In this document: piece after piece, positions 7,997 to 15,621 of the stretch
How positions within the stretch are numbered: the first letter of the stretch is position 1
Layout: the number at the start of each line of letters is the position of its first letter
Source: Anaerolineae bacterium
GTDB taxonomy: Bacteria; Chloroflexota; Anaerolineae; Aggregatilineales; Phototrophicaceae
Reading direction: 5' to 3'
DNA length: 33,128 nucleotides
NCBI GenBank assembly: GCA_013821665.1
Contig: JACDGI010000010.1
Location: forward strand, 1 to 33,128
The notes under the pieces: model-generated
Seen by the model: only the letters and a program-made list of their open reading frames with translations
What the model was told of the DNA's origin: nothing
Database searches by the model: none
Made by a program: the position numbers and the translations under genes

Positions 7997-9193
7997 TCAA
8001 GCGGTGGGCGGGCGGCCTATGTAACGGGCGCGGGGGCGAATAATTTCGGACGAGCCATATTGTTCGATGGCATGTCCGAGCCAGCCGATGGTACGACCGA
8101 GTGCAAAGAGAGTCAGGGCTGAACCATCAGGCAGTGACAAGGCATTTTCAAGAGTCGCCAAGGCAAAGTCGATGGTGGGAAAGCCTCCGGTGAGGTTGTG
8201 GACAGCTTGGGCGATGGCTTGCGCTAATAGAACCGCTGGTGACCCGGCGTGGGTTTGCAGCAGCATATTCATCAAGGTTATAGCGCGGGGATCACCATCG
8301 GGGTAGAGGAAGTGTCCAAAGCCGGAGAGATTGTCACCCCGCCGCAGCCGTTCACCAATGGCTTGATTGACGCGCTCGACCTGCCCGACTTCGCGCATGA
8401 AGGCGGAGACACGAGCGGTGTGTCCGCCGTGTTTGAAGCCCTGCAAGGTGGCGAGTCCAGCTTGGACAACCGCATAGGGATTGGCTTCGACGGCGGAGGC
8501 GATACGGGCGGTGAAGGATGAGGCGTTGAGTTCGTGATCGGCGCACAGGATCATGGCGGCGTTCAAGAGATGGGCGGAGTCTGGCGACCATGCAGCGGCG
8601 AGGGTATCAGCAATTGAGGTTTCAACGGTTGGCGAGTGAGTGATAACCGAAGCCATTAGCTTGAGAATACGCGCGCCGGTTCGGGCGACTCCACTGGGAC
8701 TGAGATCATAGGCGGCGAAATCGGTGGTCGAGGCGAGAGTCAGCGCGATTTGGATGGCGGGGATGGCAGATAAATTTATTGATACCATGACAGTGGAATC
8801 TAAGAGTGGAATGGGTTGTGCAAATAAATTGGGTGCGGCGGTGAGATCATCTAACCAGATGAGGGCGGCGACGGATTCCAGTGATTGGGTTTGGGCTAAG
8901 GTGGAGGCATTGTAACCCCGAAAATAGAGTTGATTATCAGCAATCAAGGTAATGGCGGAATCGAGGAGTGGCACACCCCAATGAAGAGCATCCTCGACTA
9001 CTTTGGCAGGATCGCGGCGTTGTTCTTTACGCTCGACGAGTTTATCGACATCTTCGGCCAGATAGCGGCGTTTGCGGCTGGCCTGACTTTCAACCTCCGA
9101 GCGGATTAATCCCCGGCTGACATAGGCATAGAGCGTGGCTTCTTTGACACCGAGACGCTGACAGGCTTCTTGTGCAGAAAGATATTGTGACAC
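7997..9193 (-). CDS. Citrate synthase-family protein with N-terminal HTH
   Basis: A 398-residue fusion. Residues 1-60 are a MerR/excisionase-like helix-turn-helix (AQEACQRLGVKEATLYAYVS, then SRKRRYLAEDVDKLV). The rest is a citrate synthase fold with all expected landmarks: ADHELNASSF (His220), KHGGHTARV (His255), GFGHFLYPDGDPRA (His294) and IDFALA (Asp342). It should condense acetyl-CoA or another acyl-CoA with oxaloacetate or a related 2-oxo acid; citrate versus methylcitrate cannot be decided. The start is GTG at 9193 with no strong ribosome site. The HTH suggests DNA binding or self-regulation, but that is inference; many such fusions are untested. It is divergent from the HMGL-type gene, and the gap between them has three ATCAATAT-type words. 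Confidence 0.85.
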   Translation of the reverse strand: MSQYLSAQEACQRLGVKEATLYAYVSRGLIRSEVESQASRKRRYLAEDVDKLVERKEQRRDPAKVVEDALHWGVPLLDSAITLIADNQLYFRGYNASTLAQTQSLESVAALIWLDDLTAAPNLFAQPIPLLDSTVMVSINLSAIPAIQIALTLASTTDFAAYDLSPSGVARTGARILKLMASVITHSPTVETSIADTLAAAWSPDSAHLLNAAMILCADHELNASSFTARIASAVEANPYAVVQAGLATLQGFKHGGHTARVSAFMREVGQVERVNQAIGERLRRGDNLSGFGHFLYPDGDPRAITLMNMLLQTHAGSPAVLLAQAIAQAVHNLTGGFPTIDFALATLENALSLPDGSALTLFALGRTIGWLGHAIEQYGSSEIIRPRARYIGRPPTA

Positions 9194-9244
9194 AGATCAG
9201 ATAACCCCTACCCTTAAATTTGTATCAATATTTTTGTGTAAAGA

Positions 9245-9272
9245 GCGGAAGGGTCACAGACCCTTCCCTACG
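9245..9272 (+). repeat. Family B hairpin repeat, copy B3
   Basis: GC, then GGAAGGGTC-aca-GACCCTTCC, then CTACG. Nine perfect pairs. It lies between the divergent citrate synthase-like and HMGL-like genes and is oriented with the latter. Confidence 0.75.
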
Positions 9273-9289
9273 AAAATTCGCAAGACAAT

Positions 9290-9311
9290 ATATTGATTTT
9301 TCAATCAATAT
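9290..9311. promoter_or_regulatory. Palindrome abutting the -35 box of the HMGL-type gene
   Basis: ATATTGATT-tttc-AATCAATAT has nine-base perfect arms. A third ATCAATAT occurs at 9224-9231, nearer the citrate synthase start. Three copies of one half-site in a 210-base divergent region suggest an operator; the HTH of the adjacent citrate synthase is one candidate binder. That is inference, and AT-rich palindromes can arise by chance. Confidence 0.45.
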
Positions 9312-9339
9312 TGACAAGTATATCACAAAAATCTACTCT
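9311..9339 (+). promoter_or_regulatory. Sigma-70-type promoter for the HMGL-family gene
   Basis: A perfect TTGACA, a 17-base spacer, then TACTCT. The -10 is weak and the -35 overlaps the end of the palindrome, so a repressor bound there could block it. The transcript would begin near 9346, just before the family A repeat. Confidence 0.5.
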
Positions 9340-9357
9340 TAAATCAACATCGAATAC

Positions 9358-9404
9358 TAACCGCCAAGAACGCCAAGATGAAGGCAGAGAAAGCAGAGAT
9401 AATC
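9358..9404 (+). repeat. Family A start-proximal repeat, copy A1
   Basis: TAACCGCCAAGAACGCCAAG, then a GGCAGAG/GCAGAG stretch ending at the start codon of the HMGL-type gene. It is on the coding strand of that gene. The ATG at 9378 used by the ORF track lies inside the repeat and is unlikely to be the true start. Confidence 0.75.
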
Positions 9405-10709
9405 ATGATTCCAGAGCCGCAGTCACCAGAGTACTTTTTGGAGAGTTTTCCGCGAGAGGATTTCCCGCGTTATTTGTGGGCGGAAAAGCCAGCCGATTTA
9501 CCGGCGCAAGCATGGACAACCGAAACGACTCACCGTGACGGTCAACAAGGCGGTTTGCCATTGACGGCTGAGCAAAGCCTGAAAATCTATGACATTTTGT
9601 GCGCGTTTACGGGTAAGAGCGGCGCGATCCGGCAAGCGGAGTTTTTCGTTTATCGACCGTCGGATAAGGCGGCGTTACAAGGGGCATTGGAGCGTTATCA
9701 TGCCGGGGCACCGATTGAGCCGACAACATGGATACGGGCTTCGGCCAAAGATGTCGAATTGATTAAGACGTTGGGCATCCGCGAAACGGGGATGCTGGCT
9801 TCGGCTTCGGATTACCACACCTTCCATAAGTTTAAGCCGGGTGGGCGCAATCAAGCGGCGGACACCTATTTGGAGGCGGTGCAGGTCACGGTCGAGGCGG
9901 GCATCCGTCCGCGTTTGCATCTGGAGGATGCGACACGCGCGCCGATGGATTTTATGCTGCCATTCGTGGAGGCGGTGCAAGCGATCTGTGCGTCCAGCGG
10001 ATTGAAGCCCAAATTCCGTGTGTGCGACACGATGGGTTTGGGACTGCCCTATGAAGATGTGGAACTACCACGCAGTGTGCCGAAGATCATCCGGAAGCTG
10101 CGAGGGATGGGATTGGCGGCGGAAGATTTGGAGTTTCATCCACACAATGACACCGGTTTAGTGGTGGCGAATTGTCTGGCAGCGATCCGGGCGGGCTGCG
10201 CGGTTATTAATGGGACATCGCTGGGCAAAGGCGAACGTTCGGGTAATGCGCCATTGGAACAAGTGCTGCTGCATCTGATTGGAATGGGTTATTTTGGAGA
10301 CGGTCAACCCGACTTCAAAGCGCTGAACGCGTTGGTCGATTTGTACGCGTCAATGGGTGAGGCGATCCCACCGAAGTATCCGTTGTATGGGCGTGATGCG
10401 CACCGGACGCGGGCGGGTGTCCATGCTGATGGATTGAATAAATTCTGGTGGATGTACGCGCCGTTCAATGTACCGGATTTGTTGGGCCGTCCGTTGGAAG
10501 TTTCGTTGACCAAGGATTCGGGCATCGCAGGGTTGATCTTCTTGATCCGGCAGCACCTTGGTGTTGATCTGCCGAAGGATGCGCCAGAACTGCAACCGAT
10601 CCAACAGTGGCTGCTGAACGAGTTTGATAATGGTCGGCAGACAAGCATTGAGTGGGAAGAGATCGAACCGTTGGTGCGGCGTGAGGTCGGGCAGTTGAGC
10701 GCGGGATAG
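9405..10709 (+). CDS. HMGL-family acyltransferase (homocitrate/isopropylmalate synthase-like)
   Basis: A 434-residue TIM-barrel enzyme of the HMG-CoA lyase-like superfamily. The divalent-metal and proton-transfer motif TTHRDGQQ is at 41-48 (Arg44, Asp45) and the metal-binding HxH is His245 and His247 in FHPHNDTG. GTSLGKGERSGNAPLE near 270 is the usual loop of the synthase branch. Members join acetyl-CoA to a 2-oxo acid (homocitrate, citramalate, isopropylmalate, Re-citrate) or cleave the reverse product; the exact acceptor is unknown. The C-terminal leucine-binding regulatory domain of true LeuA is absent. I moved the start to 9405 because the first nine codons are family A repeat. It is transcribed away from the HTH-citrate synthase, and a Re-type versus Si-type condensing enzyme pair side by side is notable. 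Stop is TAG. Confidence 0.8.
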   Translation: MIPEPQSPEYFLESFPREDFPRYLWAEKPADLPAQAWTTETTHRDGQQGGLPLTAEQSLKIYDILCAFTGKSGAIRQAEFFVYRPSDKAALQGALERYHAGAPIEPTTWIRASAKDVELIKTLGIRETGMLASASDYHTFHKFKPGGRNQAADTYLEAVQVTVEAGIRPRLHLEDATRAPMDFMLPFVEAVQAICASSGLKPKFRVCDTMGLGLPYEDVELPRSVPKIIRKLRGMGLAAEDLEFHPHNDTGLVVANCLAAIRAGCAVINGTSLGKGERSGNAPLEQVLLHLIGMGYFGDGQPDFKALNALVDLYASMGEAIPPKYPLYGRDAHRTRAGVHADGLNKFWWMYAPFNVPDLLGRPLEVSLTKDSGIAGLIFLIRQHLGVDLPKDAPELQPIQQWLLNEFDNGRQTSIEWEEIEPLVRREVGQLSAG

Positions 10710-10750
10710 CAATTAGTAACCGCTTAAAATGTGTGGAGGGCACATGAACA

Positions 10751-10774
10751 CATCCCCTCCCTTTATCCCTCTTT
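10751..10774. repeat. Family C-like half palindrome flanking the IS (left)
   Basis: CATCCCCTCCCTTTATCCCT directly precedes the left inverted repeat. The right side carries the complementary kind of sequence. It resembles the C-rich half of the palindromes inside the M20 and M14 genes. Confidence 0.4.
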
Positions 10775-10787
10775 CAGGGGTAGGTAT
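10771..10787 (+). repeat. IS4-family terminal inverted repeat, left
   Basis: CTTTCAGGGGTAGGTAT, identical to the reverse complement of 12038-12054. Confidence 0.85.
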
Positions 10788-10789
10788 GG

Positions 10790-11971
10790 TCAAGATAAAG
10801 GTTGAAATTTCCAAGAAGAGCGCGGCCATTGTTCATAAACAAACTCACAAACGAAGACGGGAACATGGCGAATAAAGGCAGCCAGAATTGCTAGTTGACC
10901 GAGCGTAAAGCAAGAAAGACGACGATAACCTTTTTGGGACGGGCTCCAAGTATCGGGTAAGGGAGTGAATGAACTGGCAGGCAGTTGGGATGCAACAGAG
11001 CCGCCGACACTCAGTGTCCATAAAGTGGCGACGGTCAGAACCAACCAGAGGCGTTCGGCACGAGCAGGATCCTGCATCTTGGTATGATGCCAACCCCAAC
11101 CCCCGCGTTTGAGGTCTTTAAAACCGGCTTCAATCCACGAGCGCATCCCATACCAAGCAATATCGGCGTGTTTGGGTGCTAAATCTGTCACGACCAACCA
11201 AGGATCGTCATAGGTTGGGTCATAATGTGCTAACAAGGTGCAGTCGAGTTGGGAATCTTTGGTTTTAAAACAGGTCACACGCCCCGACCAGTCGGGACGT
11301 TGAGCATGAACCAGGCTGGATAAAAGCCGAAAACAGCGATTGCGTTGCGGGCGAAATTGACCCTGTTGGTTGATGCGTAGAAACGGATGCCACTCCACCT
11401 GTAGACACTTCTGGTATAACCATTTGGCATACAAGCCTCGATCCGCTAAAACCAAGACAAACCAGTCGGCAGGGACAGCCGACGATAAATGGTCGATTAA
11501 GCCTTCCCAATGCGGTCGCCACTCGCCTTTTTGCTCACTTTTCAATACTTTCCAAGCCACCGGAATAGCGCATCCCCGATAGACAACACTAATGCTCAGT
11601 ACCGTGAAGATATTCCGAAAACTGGTGGCATCTAATACCAAGGCCAGACGCTGTTCGCTGCTCGCCCACCACGATAATATCCATTTCAGTAAGTCCCCAA
11701 AACTGTGTTCAACCGCTAAACTGCGGCGTTTTTCCCCTCGTTTATCCCTACCCTCATACGTGAATTCCCGTAAACGCTGGCGCAGTGTATTCGGCGATTG
11801 TTCAAGTAGCATACTCAGCAAGCCGCTAATCTTACTGATCCCACAGCATTGGCTTAACACCGCTCCAAAGCTATACAGAGCCAGTACCTTCGCCTCGGCT
11901 GAGTACAAATGCGGTAACTTCCTTGACACGATCTCCATCCATTCCGATAATTCTTGTTGGTGGTGTCTCAT
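10790..11971 (-). CDS. IS4-family transposase
   Basis: A 393-residue DDE transposase filling the element. The first catalytic Asp is in LVLDATSF (Asp114), the second in VLADRGL (Asp177), and the Glu is in the IS4 signature Y-(2)-R-(3)-E-(6)-K: YGMRSWIEAGFKDLK (Tyr274, Arg277, Glu281, Lys288). Length and motif spacing are normal, with no frameshift or stop. It should cut and paste or copy the element using the 17-base inverted repeats. The start at 11971 leaves a short leader inside the element; no strong ribosome site is seen. Nothing suggests cargo genes. Confidence 0.93.
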   Translation of the reverse strand: MRHHQQELSEWMEIVSRKLPHLYSAEAKVLALYSFGAVLSQCCGISKISGLLSMLLEQSPNTLRQRLREFTYEGRDKRGEKRRSLAVEHSFGDLLKWILSWWASSEQRLALVLDATSFRNIFTVLSISVVYRGCAIPVAWKVLKSEQKGEWRPHWEGLIDHLSSAVPADWFVLVLADRGLYAKWLYQKCLQVEWHPFLRINQQGQFRPQRNRCFRLLSSLVHAQRPDWSGRVTCFKTKDSQLDCTLLAHYDPTYDDPWLVVTDLAPKHADIAWYGMRSWIEAGFKDLKRGGWGWHHTKMQDPARAERLWLVLTVATLWTLSVGGSVASQLPASSFTPLPDTWSPSQKGYRRLSCFTLGQLAILAAFIRHVPVFVCEFVYEQWPRSSWKFQPLS

Positions 11972-12037
11972 TTTCTCAGGTTTCGATTGGTTTTAGAGAA
12001 CTCTATCTTAACCTGTTTTTTTGCCTCACCACCTCAA

Positions 12038-12054
12038 ATACCTACCCCTGAAAG
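12038..12054 (-). repeat. IS4-family terminal inverted repeat, right
   Basis: ATACCTACCCCTGAAAG, the exact reverse complement of the left end. Confidence 0.85.
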
Positions 12055-12073
12055 GGGTTGGGGTGGGGGTTCT
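12051..12073. repeat. Family C-like half palindrome flanking the IS (right)
   Basis: AAAGGGGTTGGGGTGGGGGT follows the right inverted repeat. Read on the minus strand it is a C-rich run ending in CTTTCAGGGG, parallel to the left flank. Confidence 0.4.
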
Positions 12074-12096
12074 TTCAACTCAGTACTCAGCACTTC
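12072..12096 (-). repeat. Family D post-stop repeat, copy D2
   Basis: On the minus strand, directly after the TAA of the Gfo/Idh gene, reads GAAGTGCTGAGTACTGAGTT. It shares AAGTGCTGAG with D1 and has the same position relative to the stop codon. Confidence 0.6.
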
Positions 12097-13164
12097 TTAC
12101 AAATCCACCCACCGTCGTTCCTGTGACGACAACCGGATCGCATCCATCGCCTGTTGAGTCTTAAACCCATCTGCGAAGGTCGCGCCCCACGTCACACCGC
12201 GTCCCTCACGGATTGCGTTAGTTGTCTCTTGGATCAGCGCCACAAACGAAATGTTCCAAATCCCTTTACCGATCCCCGGCAAGTTCGCGTTGGGATCGCT
12301 CTCGCTCACATCTACAAAGTCTTCACCGGCCTTTGCCAGCCATAACTTCTCTTCGCCCTCGGTGAGTTTGATCGTTCCCTCACTACCGAAAATTTGTACA
12401 TGGTTACCCATGTTGTTCCGCGCCACCGTACTAATAAACACCTGCGCTATCGCACCGCTTTTCATCTCGGCTGTGAAAGTAGTCAAATCGTCAGCGGTCG
12501 CCACGAACGCGGCACCATTATTCTTATCCGTCCGGTCAGGAACCATCGTCACCACCTGCCCACTCACTGCGTTGATGTCACCGAGCCAGAAACGCAGCAA
12601 ATCCAGTTGATGTGAGCCGTTTGCTCCCAAACGACCGCCGCCCATCTCGACCTTTGCCAGCCAGCTATCAGCCGCTTGTGACGCAGGATTGCCCCAACTT
12701 GAACCGATCACCGAAACGTTGGCGTGTCGAATCTGACCGATCACACCATCTTTAATCAACTGGTGGATTTTGCGTCGGTTCGGGTTAAAGCGCAGCTCAT
12801 GTCCGATCATATGAACCCGATTGAGCGCCGTCGCCTTCTCTAACATCAACAGCGACTCGTTACTGTTCATCGCCATCGGCTTCTCGCAAATCACATGTGC
12901 GCCAGCCTCTAATGCTGCCAGCACCATCGGCGCGTGGTAAATCGTCGGTGTCGCAATGCCTACTAGATCGACTTGATGCTTCTCTAGCATCACCTTCCAG
13001 TTGTCGTAGGCGTTCGGGATATTGAATTTGTCCGCAACCGCCTTTGCACTCTCCAACCGCGCGCTGGAAATCGCCACCAACTCCACGTCTGGAATAGTCG
13101 CCAACGCCGGTAAATAAGCCTCTTTGGCGAAACTCGCCCCAATCACTGCTGCTCTAATCGTCAT
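12097..13164 (-). CDS. Gfo/Idh/MocA-family oxidoreductase
   Basis: A 355-residue NAD(P)-dependent dehydrogenase. The Rossmann N-terminus is MTIRAAVIGASFAKEAYLPA; the hallmark CEKP is at 93-96 with catalytic-region Lys95, and the C-terminal domain has GSHQLDLLRFWLGD supplying the conserved His. Members oxidise or reduce sugars, inositols and sugar acids. It closes the minus-strand operon, 60 bases after the glycoside-hydrolase-like gene; nearly all of that gap is a family A repeat which runs to the ATG. A family D repeat follows its stop, then the IS. The sugar substrate is unknown. It is only distantly like the second Gfo/Idh protein in this operon, so the two probably act on different intermediates. 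Confidence 0.88.
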   Translation of the reverse strand: MTIRAAVIGASFAKEAYLPALATIPDVELVAISSARLESAKAVADKFNIPNAYDNWKVMLEKHQVDLVGIATPTIYHAPMVLAALEAGAHVICEKPMAMNSNESLLMLEKATALNRVHMIGHELRFNPNRRKIHQLIKDGVIGQIRHANVSVIGSSWGNPASQAADSWLAKVEMGGGRLGANGSHQLDLLRFWLGDINAVSGQVVTMVPDRTDKNNGAAFVATADDLTTFTAEMKSGAIAQVFISTVARNNMGNHVQIFGSEGTIKLTEGEEKLWLAKAGEDFVDVSESDPNANLPGIGKGIWNISFVALIQETTNAIREGRGVTWGATFADGFKTQQAMDAIRLSSQERRWVDL

Positions 13165-13214
13165 TTTCTCTTTGCCTTTATCTTGGCGCTCTCTGCGTCT
13201 TGGCGGTTAAACTG
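13165..13214 (-). repeat. Family A start-proximal repeat, copy A2
   Basis: On the minus strand: TTTAACCGCCAAGACGCAGA, then GAGCGCCAAGATAAAGGCAAAG up to the ATG of the Gfo/Idh gene. This is the only minus-strand copy and it serves the only minus-strand gene with this kind of leader. Confidence 0.8.
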
Positions 13215-13224
13215 TATTTCTTCC

Positions 13225-14604
13225 TCACCACAGATCGCGTGCTTTCAACACCTCGCCAACTGCTTCCAAGTTTCGCAGTTCCGCCTCGGAATAATTCCGT
13301 GAGAGCAGTACACCGCTTGCCCCACCATCAAAAGCGGCATTCACACCATCCTTGATTTCGTCGGGTGTGATTTCCTTGCTCTTGCCACCATCACCCACGC
13401 CTACGCCGATCCCCGAATAGACTTTGCGTCCAGTATCGGCCACCAGATTTGCTGTCCATTGCTTGACGTATTCCGGCTTGAAACCCGCCATCGGTGCTTC
13501 ACTGCGTGGCGCGATGAACTCATTCAAATTAAGGATGGTCGCCAGCGCATTATAGGCACCATCCGGAGTCGCATCGGCCAATACGGCTTTCTGCCAGCTC
13601 TCGGCGAAGTTCGCAAACCGTGCCCCTGCGGGTGTGTGATACAAAACCGGCTTGAACCAATCCGCGTACGGCGCATACTCCGTCTGGTCGTACTGCGCCT
13701 TCGCGTATGGATTATAGGTATTAATCACCTGCCACACGCCGAAACCAACTTCTTTTTTCGGGTCAAAAAACTTGATCAGTCCCGAAACTTCGTGGTACAT
13801 ATCCTGATGTGCATCCAACCACATTTTCTCCCACATCAGCACTTCGGGATTCAACAGCAGATGCCGCAGCAGGGTCACAAACACCCCATCACGCGGACGT
13901 TCGCCTTTCCGCACGCCTTGAAGGAAGCGGTCTATTTTCTGGTAGCCTTCGATTGAGCGCTGCACATCCAAGCCGCGCGCCCGTGCCTCAGCTTTGAAAT
14001 ACTCATCAAAGCCGGTCGAACTATCCCCTCTAAAAATATCCATCAACGGACTGTGCCGCTCAATTCCCCATAGCATTCCAGTCAAATCATGGTTGCTAAA
14101 CCAGTCGCTAATTACCGACCGCCACCATGCGCGGTATTGCGGGTTCATCAATGAAGGTCGTGTCGCCAGCTTGCCCCAGTGATCACGATCTAAAAAGTGC
14201 GCGAACCCCGGTTGCCAGATCGAGCGGATGCTGGAAGCCGATGTTTCACAGTAATAGGGATAGACTTGCATCCCGCGTTTCTTCGCCGCTGGAATCACAT
14301 CGCGGAAGGTATCAAATCCTTTATAAAGCGGATCAGGCGCGGCAAACTTCTTATGAAAAGTGCCTTCGTAGAACTCAGGATCAGGTTCAAAGAAAGCCCC
14401 GCCTTGTAAATTATCCTTTTCGGCTACACCGTGGTCAGGGAAGCCATAAGGCGCTCGTCCCGCATTACCATAGCTCCACGACAATGCCGAAATCAGCAGG
14501 GCATTCACACCCGCTTTCTCTTGTAGAATGTCTAATACTTGCTCGACACCCTCATCAATAAAACTGATGGCACCAATTTGGATGCCTACCCATGTCTTGG
14601 TCAT
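13225..14604 (-). CDS. Putative glycoside-hydrolase-like TIM-barrel protein
   Basis: A 459-residue protein without signal peptide or membrane segment. The layout is that of a glycoside-hydrolase-like (beta/alpha)8 barrel: WVGIQIGAISFIDEG at strand 1, GMQVYPYYCETSAS, NPQYRAWWRSVISDWF, LTGMLWGIERHSP, and GASGVLLSRNYSEAEL near the end. Glu in GIERHSP and YYCETS are possible catalytic acids, by position only. I recall similar hypothetical glycosyl-hydrolase families in sugar-acid loci but cannot assign one. GTAGGGAAAC precedes the ATG. It follows the permease genes by 70 bases on the same strand and precedes a Gfo/Idh dehydrogenase, so it probably acts in the cytoplasm on an imported glycoside-like solute. 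Confidence 0.6.
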   Translation of the reverse strand: MTKTWVGIQIGAISFIDEGVEQVLDILQEKAGVNALLISALSWSYGNAGRAPYGFPDHGVAEKDNLQGGAFFEPDPEFYEGTFHKKFAAPDPLYKGFDTFRDVIPAAKKRGMQVYPYYCETSASSIRSIWQPGFAHFLDRDHWGKLATRPSLMNPQYRAWWRSVISDWFSNHDLTGMLWGIERHSPLMDIFRGDSSTGFDEYFKAEARARGLDVQRSIEGYQKIDRFLQGVRKGERPRDGVFVTLLRHLLLNPEVLMWEKMWLDAHQDMYHEVSGLIKFFDPKKEVGFGVWQVINTYNPYAKAQYDQTEYAPYADWFKPVLYHTPAGARFANFAESWQKAVLADATPDGAYNALATILNLNEFIAPRSEAPMAGFKPEYVKQWTANLVADTGRKVYSGIGVGVGDGGKSKEITPDEIKDGVNAAFDGGASGVLLSRNYSEAELRNLEAVGEVLKARDLW

Positions 14605-14674
14605 GTTTCCCTACCACTTTAATGAATTACAACTATGCCCAATGGTTAACCGATGCACATTCTGCTTCTCGTCT

Positions 14675-15616
14675 CTAGCTTCGTCCACGCAGTCTCGGAT
14701 CAAGGAAATCGCGCAGCCAGTCGCCTAGAATATTAATCGCCAACACAGTCAGCATGATCGCCAAACCGGGTAATACGGCCAACCACCATTTCCCAGCCAG
14801 CAGTTGGTCGCGGCTTTCCGCCAGCATTCCACCCCATGTTGGAACGGTCGGCGGCACACCCAATCCCAAAAATGATAGCGATGCTTCCGAGAGAATTACG
14901 CTCGCCACATTAAAGGAAGAAATCACGATTAACGGTGCCAGCACATTCGGGAAAATGCTGCGGAACATAATCCGCGTATGGCTGGCACCCATGCTGCGTG
15001 CTGCCTCAACATATTCTTTCTCACGCTGGCTGATGGTCTGACCACGGGCGATACGGGCATACGTCACCCATTGACCAACGCCCAGTACCAGCACCAGATT
15101 TGGGATACCCGGCCCCAGCACTACCAGTACCATAATCGTCAGCAAAATAAATGGGAACGCCAGTTGAATATCGGCCAGCCGCATAATTACATCGTCCAAC
15201 GCACCACCGTAGTAACCGGCGATAATGCCTAACGTTGTGCCCATCACACCGCCGATACCAACAGCGGTTACGCCCACCATCAGCGAAATTCGTGCGCCGT
15301 AAATCAGACGAGAAAGTACATCGCGACCCAAGCCGTCCGTCCCTAGAAGAAAACTGCTGTTGTCCAATCCAGCCGCTGGAAACGGCGGTAATAGTCTTAG
15401 AATAAGGGTCTGGCGATTGGGATCTTTCGGTGAAATTTGTGGACCAAGTACCGCACAAAAAACCACCGCTGCAAGAATGATAAGTCCCAGAACCGGCCAG
15501 CGGGCTTTGATTAAGCTAATACGTGCCCGTCGCCATACGGAAGATTGCGTTTGAACCGTCAGTACAACCGGAATTACCGGCGAAAGGGTTTTGGCTTGCA
15601 CCGTAGTTTCTCCCAC
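14675..15616 (-). CDS. ABC transporter permease, DppC/OppC type
   Basis: A 313-residue inner-membrane permease. A leader of about 35 residues precedes TM1 (WPVLGLIILAAVVFCAVLG). The DppC signature GTDGLGRDVLSRLIYGARIS lies before TM2, and the EAA loop that contacts the ATPase is EAARSMGASHTRIMFRSIFP. The start is GTG at 15616, five bases past the stop of the DppB gene, with AAGGG very close; a second GTG five codons on has GGGAG at better spacing and may be the true start. It pairs with the DppB-type permease and the binding protein. The cognate DppD/DppF ATPases are absent from the window. Confidence 0.9.
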   Translation of the reverse strand: MGETTVQAKTLSPVIPVVLTVQTQSSVWRRARISLIKARWPVLGLIILAAVVFCAVLGPQISPKDPNRQTLILRLLPPFPAAGLDNSSFLLGTDGLGRDVLSRLIYGARISLMVGVTAVGIGGVMGTTLGIIAGYYGGALDDVIMRLADIQLAFPFILLTIMVLVVLGPGIPNLVLVLGVGQWVTYARIARGQTISQREKEYVEAARSMGASHTRIMFRSIFPNVLAPLIVISSFNVASVILSEASLSFLGLGVPPTVPTWGGMLAESRDQLLAGKWWLAVLPGLAIMLTVLAINILGDWLRDFLDPRLRGRS

Positions 15617-15621
15617 AGCCC

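Larger units (their letters stand above)
10771..12054. mobile_element. Complete IS4-family insertion sequence
   Basis: About 1.28 kb bounded by the perfect 17-base inverted repeat CTTTCAGGGGTAGGTAT (10771-10787 and, inverted, 12038-12054). If the element proper starts at CAGGGG the bounds are 10775-12050. It holds one intact transposase on the minus strand. No target-site duplication is obvious; instead the flanks are themselves inverted C-rich/G-rich halves. The open frame suggests recent activity. Confidence 0.88.

Noticed and set aside
9378-9404. ATG at 9378 as start of the HMGL-type gene
   Set aside because: The nine extra codons are family A repeat sequence, and no ribosome site precedes that ATG.
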